Source: Orobanche coerulescens
Taxonomy: Eukaryota; Streptophyta; Magnoliopsida; Lamiales; Orobanchaceae
Reading direction: 5' to 3'
DNA length: 64,000 nucleotides
Assembly (NCBI GenBank): GCA_033398695.1
Contig: CM065818.1
Coordinates: forward strand, 52,546,001 to 52,610,000
Below the pieces are notes generated by a model. The model did no database searches. It was not told where the DNA came from and was given only the letters and a program-made list of their open reading frames with translations. Position 1 is the stretch's first letter. Each line of letters opens with the position of its first letter. Position numbers and translations under genes: made by a program. Shown here piece after piece: positions 1 to 9,325 of this stretch.

Positions 1-1969
1 AACTTAAGAGAAGACTGACGACAGTGCCTATACTAGCATTACCAGATGGAACTGATGGATTCATGGTATACAATGATGCTTCAAATCAGGGTCTGGCATG
101 TGTACTGATGCAAAAGGATAGGTGATTGCCTATGCCTCTCGATAGTTGAAACCATACGAGGTTAATTACCCGACTCATGATCTGGAGTTAGCCGCTGTAG
201 TCTTTGCTCTAAAAATTTGGCGACATTACTTGTACGGCACTCGTTGTCAGATCTTCACAGATCATAAGAGCCTCAAGTATATTTTCAGTCATAAGGAATT
301 AAATATGAGGCACAGAAGGTGGCTGGAATTGATCAAGGATTACAATTTGGAAATCCTTTACCATCCAGGCAAAGCAAACGTAGTAGCTGATGCACTGAGC
401 CGTAAACCTGTTTCTCTTCGAGTGTTAGAAGCGCTTACGTCCCAAACCAACATTCAACGAGAACTAATTCGTGAAGGAATTGAAGTGTGGTCGCAAGGAG
501 TCCAAGGGCAATTGTGTGTGATGGAACTAACTTCGTCATTAGTTGAAGAAGTCGAAACTAAGCAGTTGGATGATTCTATGATTCTTCGATTATGTGACGA
601 AGTGAGCAAAGGGAAGGCCCCAGGATTCGTGATACAGGATGATGGAGTTTTGAGATTTCAGAGTTGACTTTGCATTCCCAATGATGATACTTTGAGACAG
701 ACAATTCTGAAGGAAGCTCAGAGCGCGCCCTACTCTATTCACCCAGGCAGCAGTAAGATGTATAAGGATTTAAAAGAAAACTTCTGGTGGGGAAATATGA
801 AGAAGGACGTAGCAGAATACGTTTCTAAGTGTTTGACTTGTCAGCAGGTTAAGATTGAACATCAGAGACCTGCCGGAATGCTGAAGCCACTTCCGATCCC
901 TGAGTGGAAGTGGGAGGATATATCGATGGATTTTCTCACCAGTATGCCAAGGACCAAGACGGGAATGAATATGATTTGGGTGATAGTTGATCGACTAACC
1001 AAGTCAGCTCATTTCCTGGGTATTAAAGACACTTCGGGACCAAAGAAATTAGCACGAGTGTTTATTACAAAGATAGTCCGATTGCATGGAATGCCGAAGA
1101 CCATTATTTCGTATCGAGATGGCTGCTTCGTGTCGCACTTTTGGAAGGCAGTTCATAGGGCTTTGGGGACCGAGCTGAAATTTAGCATGGCTTATCATCC
1201 TCAAACGGACGGTCAGTCCGAAAGGATTATACAAACAGTAGAAGACATGCTTAGAGCTTGTGCCTTGGATTGGTCAACTGATTGGGAAGTTCATTTGCCC
1301 TTTCTTGAATTTACCTACAACAATAGTTGGCATGCTTCTATTAAGATGGCACCATTTGAAGCTTTGTACGGGAGAAGATGTCGATCACCCTTGTGCTGGG
1401 ATGATTCTTCAGACTTGATCGGGACGGAACCTGAATTAATAGTCCAGACTCAAGAGAAGATAGCTTTGATTCGGGAAAGACTGTTGACTGCCCAAAGTCG
1501 ACAGAAGTCTTATGCAGATGCGCGTCGTCGCTCGCTAGAGTTAGACGTTGGGGACCACGTACTATTGAAGATGTATCCTACACGAGGAATTTTTCGTTTT
1601 GGGAGAAAAGGTAAGCTAAGTCCGAGATATATCGGACAATTCGAGATCCTCGAGAGAGTTGGGGATTTAGCATATAGGGTGGCCTTACCGCCATCGCTGA
1701 GTCATGTTCACAACGTGTTTCACGTATCCCAATTGCGAAAGTATGTACCAGATCCGAGTCATATTATTGATTTCGACGATATCGAGATAGCTAATGACGG
1801 CACCTTCGAAGAGAGACCAATCAAGATACTCGAGAGTCGAGTCAAATAGTTGAGGAATAAACTGATCTCCTTGGTAAAAGTTCAGTGGTCTCGACATGGA
1901 GTCGAAGAAGCAACTTGGGAGATAGAGGAGAGTATGAAATCGAGTTACCCGAAATTATTTTCGTTTTAA
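1..1969 (+). pseudogene. pol: Gypsy pol remnant: RNase H, integrase, chromodomain (family A copy 1)
   Basis: The RNase H part starts with YNDAS (usually YSDAS) near 90 and continues through [10 protein letters not shown]. Integrase follows from about 692 with the C-x2-C of the zinc-binding domain and QTDGQSER, then an [20 protein letters not shown] stretch. A chromodomain ends at TAA 1967-1969 ([13 protein letters not shown]). It is dead. There is a frameshift near 119 and in-frame stops at 143-145 (TAG), 665-667 (TGA) and 1847-1849 (TAG). The first zinc-binding His is Gln (719-721), and the second catalytic Asp of integrase is Tyr (1112-1114; other copies read SDRD). The stops sit where the other copies have CAG, CGA and CAG or CAA. 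Confidence 0.92.
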
Positions 1970-1987
1970 GTTTTAGGCCGAAACTTC

Positions 1988-2004
1988 TTTTTAGAGGGGT
2001 AGTA
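1988..2004 (+). other. Polypurine tract, family A copy 1
   Basis: The sequence TTTTTAGAGGGGTAGTA lies directly before the LTR start TGTAATGCCC. It is the usual position for the plus-strand primer of reverse transcription. The other gypsy elements here have a matching tract before their 3' LTRs. Confidence 0.75.
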
Positions 2005-2171
2005 TGTAATGCCCGGATAAATGGTGTATTTACCTTGTACTCGACCTTGTATTATTTCGACTTCATGATGTTATTAATCGTAGATTGGTTTCCCGTATTT
2101 GTACCCTTACATTTTTATATCTTCAACATTGCATGCATGGTTCTGCACGTACTTATGTACGCTATGGACTT

Positions 2172-2546
2172 GCGCTTAACGTACGCTAAGTCTACTATGT
2201 AACGTACATTATGTGTTGAGCTTAACGTACGTAAGCTCAGTCAAGTCAAGATCCGACAAGGGTCGGCGTGTGGGGTCCAGAGGAAGATTCGTGGAGATTG
2301 CCAGTATGAACCTGGACGGTTTTCCAGCACATGCAAGTCAATGGCTTAGCATACGCTAGCAGAGATTTTTAACGTACGCTAAGGTCCTATGTGTTACACA
2401 CGTAACACCTATAGCCTAACGTACGTAAGCGTATGCGAGAAACAGTCCAGTGAGCTCTGGCCGAGCGTTAACGCACGCTAATGTTCGAGTATGGCGTACT
2501 CTAACCATGTTACGTACGTAATGGACTTTGTTTAACGTACGTAATG
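2172..2546 (+). promoter_or_regulatory. Cluster of TTAACGTACGTAA-type palindromes upstream of TATA
   Basis: About eight or nine copies of a 12-16 base palindrome (consensus T-A-A-C-G-T-A-C-G-T-T/A-A, with GC variants such as AACGCACGCTAA) occur in 375 bases. A TATA-like TATTTATA follows at 2558-2565. The position fits an enhancer in U3. The same arrangement recurs in the other LTR families of the window. The binding protein is unknown. Confidence 0.7.
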
Positions 2547-3797
2547 GTTTAAAGTCTATTTATAGGACCCGACCCTCATCTCATTTCCAACTCTTTCATT
2601 GGCCGATTTTTGTGTTCTTGAGATTATCCCTCACCTTATATCCCTCATATCATCATCTACATCCGATTTTGGGGAGCCTAAACCATGTAAATTGGTGATC
2701 AAGCCTCCGGTGAAGAGTTTATTCAAGATTTTCTTTGTTCTTACATCTCTTAAGGTATGTTAACTCTACACCAAGATGAATAATTTGTTCTTAGTTGTAT
2801 TATGAGCTTTTTCCTGAGATTATTGAGCTTGTTAGTCATAATGAATCTAATACCATGTTTGAAAAGATTGTATTGGTTGAATTAAGGTTTCCATGGTTAG
2901 AGTTGAGCCATAATCTTCACCAACCTTAAGGATGAAATTTCTGAGATTGAACTCACCTCGTTGATCCTTTCGTAACACTCTTTTTATGAACAAATGTAAG
3001 GATTACCCCCGTGTTTAATGAATTTGTGAAGTAGTACATAGATTGTGTTCGATTATAATACTTGCCTTTGTTGAACTTGTGTAAATCTTCTTAGAGGAGT
3101 AGAACCTTGAAAGGATTATTGGAACAACTATTTGAATGAAGAATTTGTTAAGAGGAATCACCGCAGTTGAACAAGAATCGTAGAGACAAATTAGCCTAGA
3201 ACTAGAATGAACGTGATTATCTCATAATATTTCGATTTAGCTACCGAACCAAGCCCATGAGTTAAGAATCGGAATTTGAGTTTGGATTTTGGAACATAAT
3301 GATATGATGAATGTTCTTGAAACTTTAGATACCAACCTTGTGTTCCACTACAATCTCATGAATTCGCAAGTCTTTTTCCAAGCGTAGTACTCGTCGGAAA
3401 ATAAGACTAAGAACTGATTGTCCATCATCGATAATTCGTTTATAACTTTAGATGTTCGGGACTCATGTGTAAGTTTTGGGAAGATTATTGAAATTCTTGT
3501 TATTCCCTTGTACAAGGTGATAGATCGAGGGGCGGCGACCTTCGGACGAGTGATATTCGTGGGAGTATTTAAATCCTTGCCATCTTGAGGCAAGTATCGT
3601 ATTTTAAACTTATTTATATTGCATTGTTGATCATGTGTACGATCTAGTCGTGTTGTTGAACATGAGATTAAATTCCTTGAGTTTTCATGAGAATTGTTAA
3701 TGGTTCCTTGATTGTTCACATCGATGAACGTGTTGATTTGCATATGTGTATGCATAATTGTAATGTTTATGTTGTAAATGATCCAAGGGATGATGAA

Positions 3798-3960
3798 GAT
3801 CTATGCTGAGGGCGCTGGATCGAATGTCCACCATGCGTTGGTCCGATGGTATCATCATGGGGATCTATGCTGAGGGCGCTGGATCGTTGGACGGGTTTTC
3901 CACCATGCGTTGGTCCGACGGGATCATCACGGGGATCTATACCGAGGGCGCTGGATCGTT
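3798..3960 (+). repeat. Tandem repeat in family A LTR, units of 64 and 72 bases
   Basis: Three units begin GATCTATGCTGAGGGCGCTGG (third unit ATACC) at 3798, 3862 and 3934. Each includes a TTGGTCCGA(C/T)GG core. The minus-strand copy has the counterpart near 56565-56705, and again at 63945-64000. Confidence 0.8.
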
Positions 3961-4430
3961 GGATTACCCTGTAATGTGTTGATGGAATCATGAGGATTCG
4001 CATCGTTGGATTCCAGTAATGGGAGTCCATTTTGTATGTTTTATGATGGATTGATGATTTATGGATTACGATACTTGTACTAGTATTGTTTTGCTAATCC
4101 CTTTGGGGGTGGACATTTGTTTTGATGTTCAGGTAGCCGAGGAGCGGGGAAGCAGCCACAGCACCGACATGACGATGAAGTGGCTCAGTGATGTGAATTA
4201 TGTTATCTTGGTTTTATGGTCATTTTCCAGTACTCGAGTACGCTTATGTTGTTGATGTTTTGGAGATGTTTTATATTATTGGACTCAGCTGAATTGTCGA
4301 ACGGGTTTTTAACTTCTTTTACATTAATGACACTTTAGTATTATTTCCGTATTTCTCAATTTAGCCTTGTAAATTCTTATACAAAGGATTTATAGCGCTG
4401 TAATTATTCCGAATATATCGGGGTGTTACA

Positions 4431-4629
4431 GTTAGTGGTCATTCCTGGTAGAAGTGTGGATATTAATGAAACTGAAGAGTTAAGTTTTGACATTTGTGAG
4501 TTTATTCTGTTATCAACACGGATGCCCAGTATCATTGAAGAAAATGTAGCAGATGACATACATGCCATTCGAGATGATCATGATGAATGCATATCGGAAA
4601 ACATTGTTATCTATAGTCAAGTTAGATAG
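4431..4629 (+). pseudogene. C-terminal coding fragment of a CACTA gene (TNP2-like?)
   Basis: An open frame enters directly from the gypsy LTR junction at 4431 and runs to TAG at 4627-4629. It begins with VVIPGRS and has an acidic, Asp/Glu-rich tail (DDIHAIRDDHDE). It lies just upstream of the second CACTA gene and on the same strand. That is where the end of the TNP2/DUF4216-type transposase gene is normally found, so I infer it is that C-terminus. No diagnostic domain is left, so the name is tentative. Confidence 0.4.
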
Positions 4630-4807
4630 TTGATGATGAAGGCACAGTCGATTATGTTGAATTGTAGTATTAATGTTCAATTTTGTGACATTGTTAATGA
4701 TAAAGTTGGTTTTGTTGAAGTTTAGTATTAATGTTGAACGTTGTGTTCTGAAGAATCAAGTTTTTATATTTTAGTATTTAAGATTTATTTCATTATTTGT
4801 TATTCCA

Positions 4808-5085
4808 AAAATGTGTGTGTGTGTGTAGTGTATATAGTGTGTGTGAGTGTGTGCTAGTGTGTGTGTTAGGGTGCAGAGTGCAGTATGTGTGTGCGTGTGT
4901 GCGTGAGAGAGAGAGAGTGTGTGTAGTGTGTGTGTGTGTGTGCAGTGTGTGTGAGAGTGCAGAGTGCAGTGTGTGTGATTGTGTGGAGTGTGTGTGTGTG
5001 TGTGCGTGCGTGTGTGTGTGTGTGCGCGCGCAGTGTGTGTGTGTGTTTTATGTGTGCAGTGTGTGTTTTATGTGTGTAGTGTATA
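4808..5085 (+). repeat. Degenerate GT repeat tract upstream of exon 1
   Basis: An almost pure TG/GT tract is broken by GTGCAGTG, GTGTAGTG and GAGAGA interruptions. It lies between the upstream coding fragment and the ATG at 5125, in a 5' leader or leader intron (an AG precedes at 5119-5120). Apparent open frames here translate to Cys/Val-rich low-complexity sequence and are not genes. 4630-4807 is AT-rich with nothing recognisable. Confidence 0.9.
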
Positions 5086-5124
5086 TTTTGGTTGATGATT
5101 AAATTTATTTGTTAATGCAGGCAC

Positions 5125-5437
5125 ATGGCGTCTCCTTCTCGTTCCCCTCACACTCCTCCTCGTTCTCCTCATTCCTCCCGGTCTCCTGATGCTCATACAC
5201 GTAGTACTTCTACTTCGAGAAATCCCACGCGATGTAGAAGTATGTCGAAATGCCTTATTGACGGAAAAAAATTACCTCTTGATTGATCCAGTATGGGGAA
5301 AGATCAAATACGAACACAAATTAAAGTTAAGTACGTACGTGGGAAAACTTGCCAAAGATCATGTCTCGATACTGTACAAGAGTTGGAAGCTAGTGCTCGA
5401 CAAGCCGGATAAAGAAATGTTGTGGCAGGATATATTG
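5125..5437 (+). pseudogene. CACTA gene 2, exon 1
   Basis: The exon starts at ATG 5125 with a Ser/Arg/Pro-rich N-terminus (MASPSRSPHTPPRSP). Then come SMSKCLIDGKKLPLD, a frameshift near 5283, and YVGKLAKDHVSILYKSWK ending LWQDIL at 5437 before donor GTACAT. The motif order is that of the N-terminal half of plant CACTA accessory transposase proteins of the transposase-24 type. Splicing from 5437 to 17350 joins WQDIL to ANYDV in phase 0. The frameshift makes it a pseudogene as read. Confidence 0.75.
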
Positions 5438-5782
5438 GTACATGACTCTGTTTTTGTATTAAGAATTATGTGTGTACTGTGTGTGTGTGTGTGATGTGTG
5501 TTTGTGTGATGTGTGCATATTTTTTTGTTTGTGTGTGTACTTTGTGTGTGTGCTGTACTGTGTGTTTGTGTGTGTGTGTGGCAGTGTGTGTGTGTGTTTA
5601 TGTGTGTGTGTAATGTGTGTGTGTGTGTGTGTTTTTGTGCCGTGTGTGTGTGTATGTTTTGGTGCTGTGTGTGTGTGTGTGTGTTTGTTTTTGTTTGTGT
5701 GTTTGTGTGTGCGTGGCAGTGTATGTGTACTGTGTGTGTGTTTTTGTGCTGTTTGTGTGTGATGTGTGTGTTTGTTTGTGTG

Positions 5783-5816
<34 letters not shown>

Positions 5817-5996
5817 CAATGTGTGTGTGTACTGTGTGTGTGTATTTTTTCTATATGTGTATGTGTGCTGTGTGTGTGTTTGTTTGTGTTGTGTGTGTGT
5901 GGCAGTGTGTGTGTGTACTGTGTATGTGTATGTGTTTTTGTGTTGTGTGTGTATGTGTGCTGTGTGTGTTTGTTTGTGTGCTGTGTGTGTGTACTG
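5438..5996 (+). repeat. GT-rich tract, left part of intron 1
   Basis: About 530 bases of TG/GT are broken in a recurring order: GTGGCAGTG, GTACTGTG, TTTTTGTGCTGTG, then a GTTTGTT run. This suggests diverged higher-order units of roughly 65-110 bases rather than a simple microsatellite. The tract is cut by the gypsy D insertion at 5997 and resumes at 16961. Confidence 0.88.
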
Positions 5997-8912
5997 TGTA
6001 ATACCCTCGCCTTTAATATTGTATTTCATGATTTAAGTTAAGTGTTTTCGCACCATATCTGTGATGTTGTAGCAAGTATCGACGAATTATGTTAAGTTGG
6101 ATTCATGGTCATTCATACTATATTAGTTGTTGGGTGATATTGGGAGAATTCCATTTATACTTGTTATAGTACTTAACGTACGTTAACATGTATTCATAAC
6201 GTACGCTATGTAGGTCGCCTTACGTACGTAACATCAATACGTTAACGTACGTAATGCGGAAGATCCTCCAGTAGTCCGCCTTTCGGTGGGTGGGGCCGAG
6301 CAGGGGTAGGTGGTCGGGAGTCGATCGCGACAGCCAAGTCAACGGCTATTACGTACGTAATAGCTACATAGTTACGTACGTAACGAATTGCGTGTTTTGA
6401 GGCAGTGAAATTTGATGAAATTGGTTATGTACGTAATGATCACAAGATTACGTACGTAAAGGATATAACGTACGTTAACCACGATCGTTAACGTACGTAA
6501 TGTCAAGTTCAGATTATAAAAGTATGACTTTCCATTCACTTCCTACTCGACCCTTTTCAACCACCCAACTGAGGAATGATTCTTTTCCCCTCCAACTTCA
6601 TTTCTAAGCCTTCGTAACTTGTGTTGGAGCTTCAACACTTGATTGGTGACTTGGAGAGCTAGAGATTGAAGTGTATCCCTTGAAGTGTTGGTGTTGTTCT
6701 TCATTTTAAGGTTGGTCTTTCTTTAACTCATATCAATTCCATGCTTATGATGATGTTAGTAGATAAATACTTCACATAATGTTAGTTTAAACTAGTGAAA
6801 ACATGATAAGTTAATTGAATCATGCTCAAACTAAGTGAAGATTAACATTGAAGGTATTAGTGTTACTTCTTGTTGTAAATAACTTCATAATGTGATTGTG
6901 TTGATAATGATATACTTAAAACCTGATGTATAACATGATAATCGGAAGTTAATTATAGTCTCAAAACTAGGAACATGTTAGGGATGATATCCTTAATGAT
7001 TAAAAGTGAGAAATGTTAAATTTGTCTTGAACATTCTATTGATTCTTGAAGGTAGTATGGAACCATGATTTTTGGCCTCTAAAACCGTTGTAATAAAATT
7101 GTTGGAAATATTATGTTAACCCTTTGTAGATGATCTTTGTTAGATGGATGAAGTTACTTAAAAAATTTCAAGTATCCAATGATATAACTAGGCTTTTAAT
7201 AAATTCTTCAAAGTAAAACAATGAATGTTGATAGAAGGAAGTTGTAATCTTCATATGTTCGAATTTATCAATTTCGTTAAAGGGTGTTAATCACTACATT
7301 AATAGGTTGATAATGTTCATAAGAGAATTGTGTTGAATATGATGATACAAATGCGGTAGATGAGTAGCCGAATTCCATTTCATTAATCCGTGCGTGTTTA
7401 GAGACGTAAATTAAGATGATGTTCTTAGTTCACTCAAAACTTAAACTTATGTTTCATATAGTAATCAAGTTTTGAATGAAATCGTTGGTAAAATAATGAA
7501 GAACGTAATTAAACACAACTTATATCGTAATTGGAAGTGTCGATGATTTGAAAAGATATTTTCACGATATTGCATTGATAATAAACTAGACATCAAGAAT
7601 TTGACATTGAGGTTAGAATATGTAATGAACATGATAAACATACGATGATTTGTAATGAGAATATTAAAATGATCAATAGGATAATCGATTTATTCAAGTA
7701 AATTTACGAATATTATTTATGCGATAGTACCATTATCGTACGAATGTGTTGTTGAATGAATTATATTTCATTCAAGGTTGCTTGTTCACGTGAGTATTGT
7801 TAGACGAGGATACCGTTCGTTTGACCATTCAAAGAAGGATTATTCGTCTACGGAATTGAGGCAAGTTATCTTGCATGGTTATAATGATGTGTGGATTCTT
7901 ATGATAATTATGCATTTCGTGTATATGAAACACTTATAAACTTGTGTCTTGTGACTTGAGGTCGTTCTTAATGATGTCCCGTTTTCATCGTGGGATTGTA
8001 TTCCCAAGTTTCGTTACTTTTGGACCTTTGATATTGTTGAGCTTTGTTGACACTTCGGTGAGTTGTTCGATTCCTTAGTAAAAGTGTAATTCGTTGAGTT
8101 TCGTTGTCATGTTGTATCGTGACATCTCTGGAGTCATATCTGCGCGCCGATTGGTTATGTGTAGGATTTTTAGCCGGGCACTTGATGATCAAACGTGGAG
8201 GTTTTCCGCATTTAGATCGTGCACACGAGACGTAGTTCGTGAGGCTAATTAGGTATATCGTCCCACGTATATTCTGGATTCCGTATACGGGGTAGACATG
8301 TGCACGGACACATTTCCGGATCGGGCGTACTGTGACGTCCGTCTTGAGCCATAGTATATGGTTGTTCGTATATTTGGTTATGTTCGACAGTTGGGACTGA
8401 TTGTTTATACGCCTTCGGGGTATATTCAGTAGTCAGTGGATTTCTTTGAGATCAGTATATATGAATTGTATAATGTCATGAGAATTATTATCATGTATAG
8501 CTGACCCTGTGGTTTGGGGCGAAATACTTGTATTTCAGGGCGAGGAAAGGGCAAGGCACAGGAGGAGCACAATGGCGACGGAGGATTCTGATGTATGCTA
8601 TTTCGGGGGGCCCGAGTCTTTTGGTTGTTCGGTTATGTTTTATTGTGACTTTCATTTTTATTTTGTGTCGGATGAATGTACTAAAATTTGTTAGGTACTG
8701 CCCATCGTCATATGGTCTGTACCGAATTTGGATCCTGTGTTTGTTTGCTCGTGTTTAAAGATATGAATAACTCATGCTCCACACCGGGGTTTTGATAAAT
8801 GTTGTGGTACGGTGCCACGTTGTCATATTTTAAATGTATATTGTGATATCACCTGGTGGGTCCCAGTAGGGGTCCACGGCACTGTAATAGCCACTGTTTT
8901 TGGGCTGTTACA
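5997..8912 (+). repeat. 5' LTR of family D element
   Basis: The LTR is 2,916 bases. It holds a palindrome cluster (6173-6502), TATAAAAG (6515-6522), a donor-like AAG/GTTGGT (6711), a GAG/GCAAGT site (7861), a hairpin TATACGCC-TTCG-GGGTATA (about 8406-8424) and TTTCAGG (about 8532-8538). The middle 1.5 kb is AT-rich with no coding content. Short frames at its end (about 8509-8760) are present in both LTRs but look non-coding. Confidence 0.95.
6173..6502 (+). promoter_or_regulatory. Ten ACGTACGT palindromes upstream of TATAAAAG (family D 5' LTR)
   Basis: Sites such as TTAACGTACGTTAA, TTACGTACGTAA and TAACGTACGCTA occur about every 20-100 bases from 6173 to 6502. A TATA box follows at 6515-6522. 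The 3' LTR carries the same set. One site differs between the LTRs (TTATGTACGTAA here, TTACGTACGTAA at about 14471), a C-to-T change at a CpG. Confidence 0.75.
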
Positions 8913-8917
8913 GAAGA

Positions 8918-8929
8918 TGGTATCAGAGA
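8918..8929 (+). other. Primer binding site, initiator-Met tRNA type (family D)
   Basis: TGGTATCAGAGA starts five bases after the 5' LTR. It matches the 3' end complement of plant initiator-Met tRNA (usually TGGTATCAGAGC) except for the last base. Confidence 0.85.
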
Positions 8930-9325
8930 GTGTGTTTTTATTTTGAGTCATTGTAGAATCGAAATAGCATCAAGAAAACTTCGTGCCACGTGTAACCTGT
9001 GCAAGCGCCTGACCCGTCGAATACGGTATGTTCTCGTGAACCATAATTTGATTACTGGCATGATATTGACGATGTATTGGTCTCCTTACTTATCTTGGCA
9101 TCTTGCTACCATGAGGCAAAATTCATCTGTTTGAGGAGAACCTAAATTAATTATGTGATTGGAATTGTTTAGACTTAATGTTGATATGATATTGAGTGTG
9201 TGACATTTGTAGTGCCAGTGATTCTTTACAACTGCTTTGTTGGATAGGAAATTCCCTGTTGCTCTTAACTTAGCATAAATTATGATTGATAAATCGAACT
9301 GTACTTGTGACTTAATTCTTTCAGT
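8930..9325 (+). other. Family D untranslated leader with possible intron
   Basis: About 400 bases lie between the PBS and the gag ATG. A donor-like CGGTATGT near 9025 and an acceptor TTCTTTCAG ending at 9324, one base before the ATG, suggest a leader intron. The family A element has the same CAG/T-ATG arrangement. No coding content is seen. Confidence 0.35.

Larger units (their letters stand above)
1..4430 (+). mobile_element. Gypsy chromovirus, family A copy 1 (3' part)
   Basis: This is the 3' part of a Ty3/gypsy LTR retrotransposon. It runs from the RNase H region of pol through integrase, chromodomain and purine tract to a complete 3' LTR ending TGTTACA. The 5' LTR, gag and most of RT lie left of the window. 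The order RT-RH-INT-chromodomain and the integrase flank resemble the Tekay/Del chromovirus clade. The same family occurs on the minus strand at 56065-64000. The five bases after the LTR are GTTAG, but the matching target duplication cannot be checked here. It lies inside the CACTA element that resumes at 4431. Confidence 0.9.
2005..4430 (+). repeat. 3' LTR of gypsy family A copy 1 (about 2.43 kb)
   Basis: The LTR starts TGTAATGCCC and ends GGGGTGTTACA. In order it holds a palindrome cluster (2172-2546), a TATA-like TATTTATA (2558-2565), a donor-like AAG/GTATGT (2755), a GAG/GCAAGT site (3590), tandem repeats (3798-3960), a small CCC-TTT-GGG hairpin (4099-4108) and a TTCAGG acceptor-like site (about 4126-4131). 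The short open frames inside have no recognisable protein content. The same LTR, diverged, is seen on the minus strand at 56065-58519. Confidence 0.88.

Noticed and set aside
3348..4030. Minus-strand frames in the family A LTR
   Set aside because: They overlap tandem repeats and have no homologue in the corresponding part of the other family A LTR.
4797..5102. Telomere-like or centromeric satellite
   Set aside because: The repeats are TG dinucleotide-based with no TTTAGGG pattern and are bounded by exon and intron signals.
5472..6041. Long open frames of Cys/Val-rich or His/Thr-rich protein in GT tracts (also 16860-17360, 21408-21811, 22519-23359, 23390-24003, 26014-26444, 26895-28866)
   Set aside because: They are translations of degenerate GT/CA repeats in several frames and on both strands at once, lie in introns, and have no non-repetitive core. 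They are not metallothionein or disulfide-rich peptide genes.
6173..6502. Regularly spaced palindromes resembling a CRISPR-like array
   Set aside because: Spacing is irregular (about 20-100 bases), spacers are conserved between the two LTRs, units are degenerate and the setting is a plant LTR.
8509..8760. Two overlapping short frames present in both family D LTRs
   Set aside because: They are kept only because the two LTRs are almost identical. No protein signature is seen and they lie next to the hairpin and LTR end.
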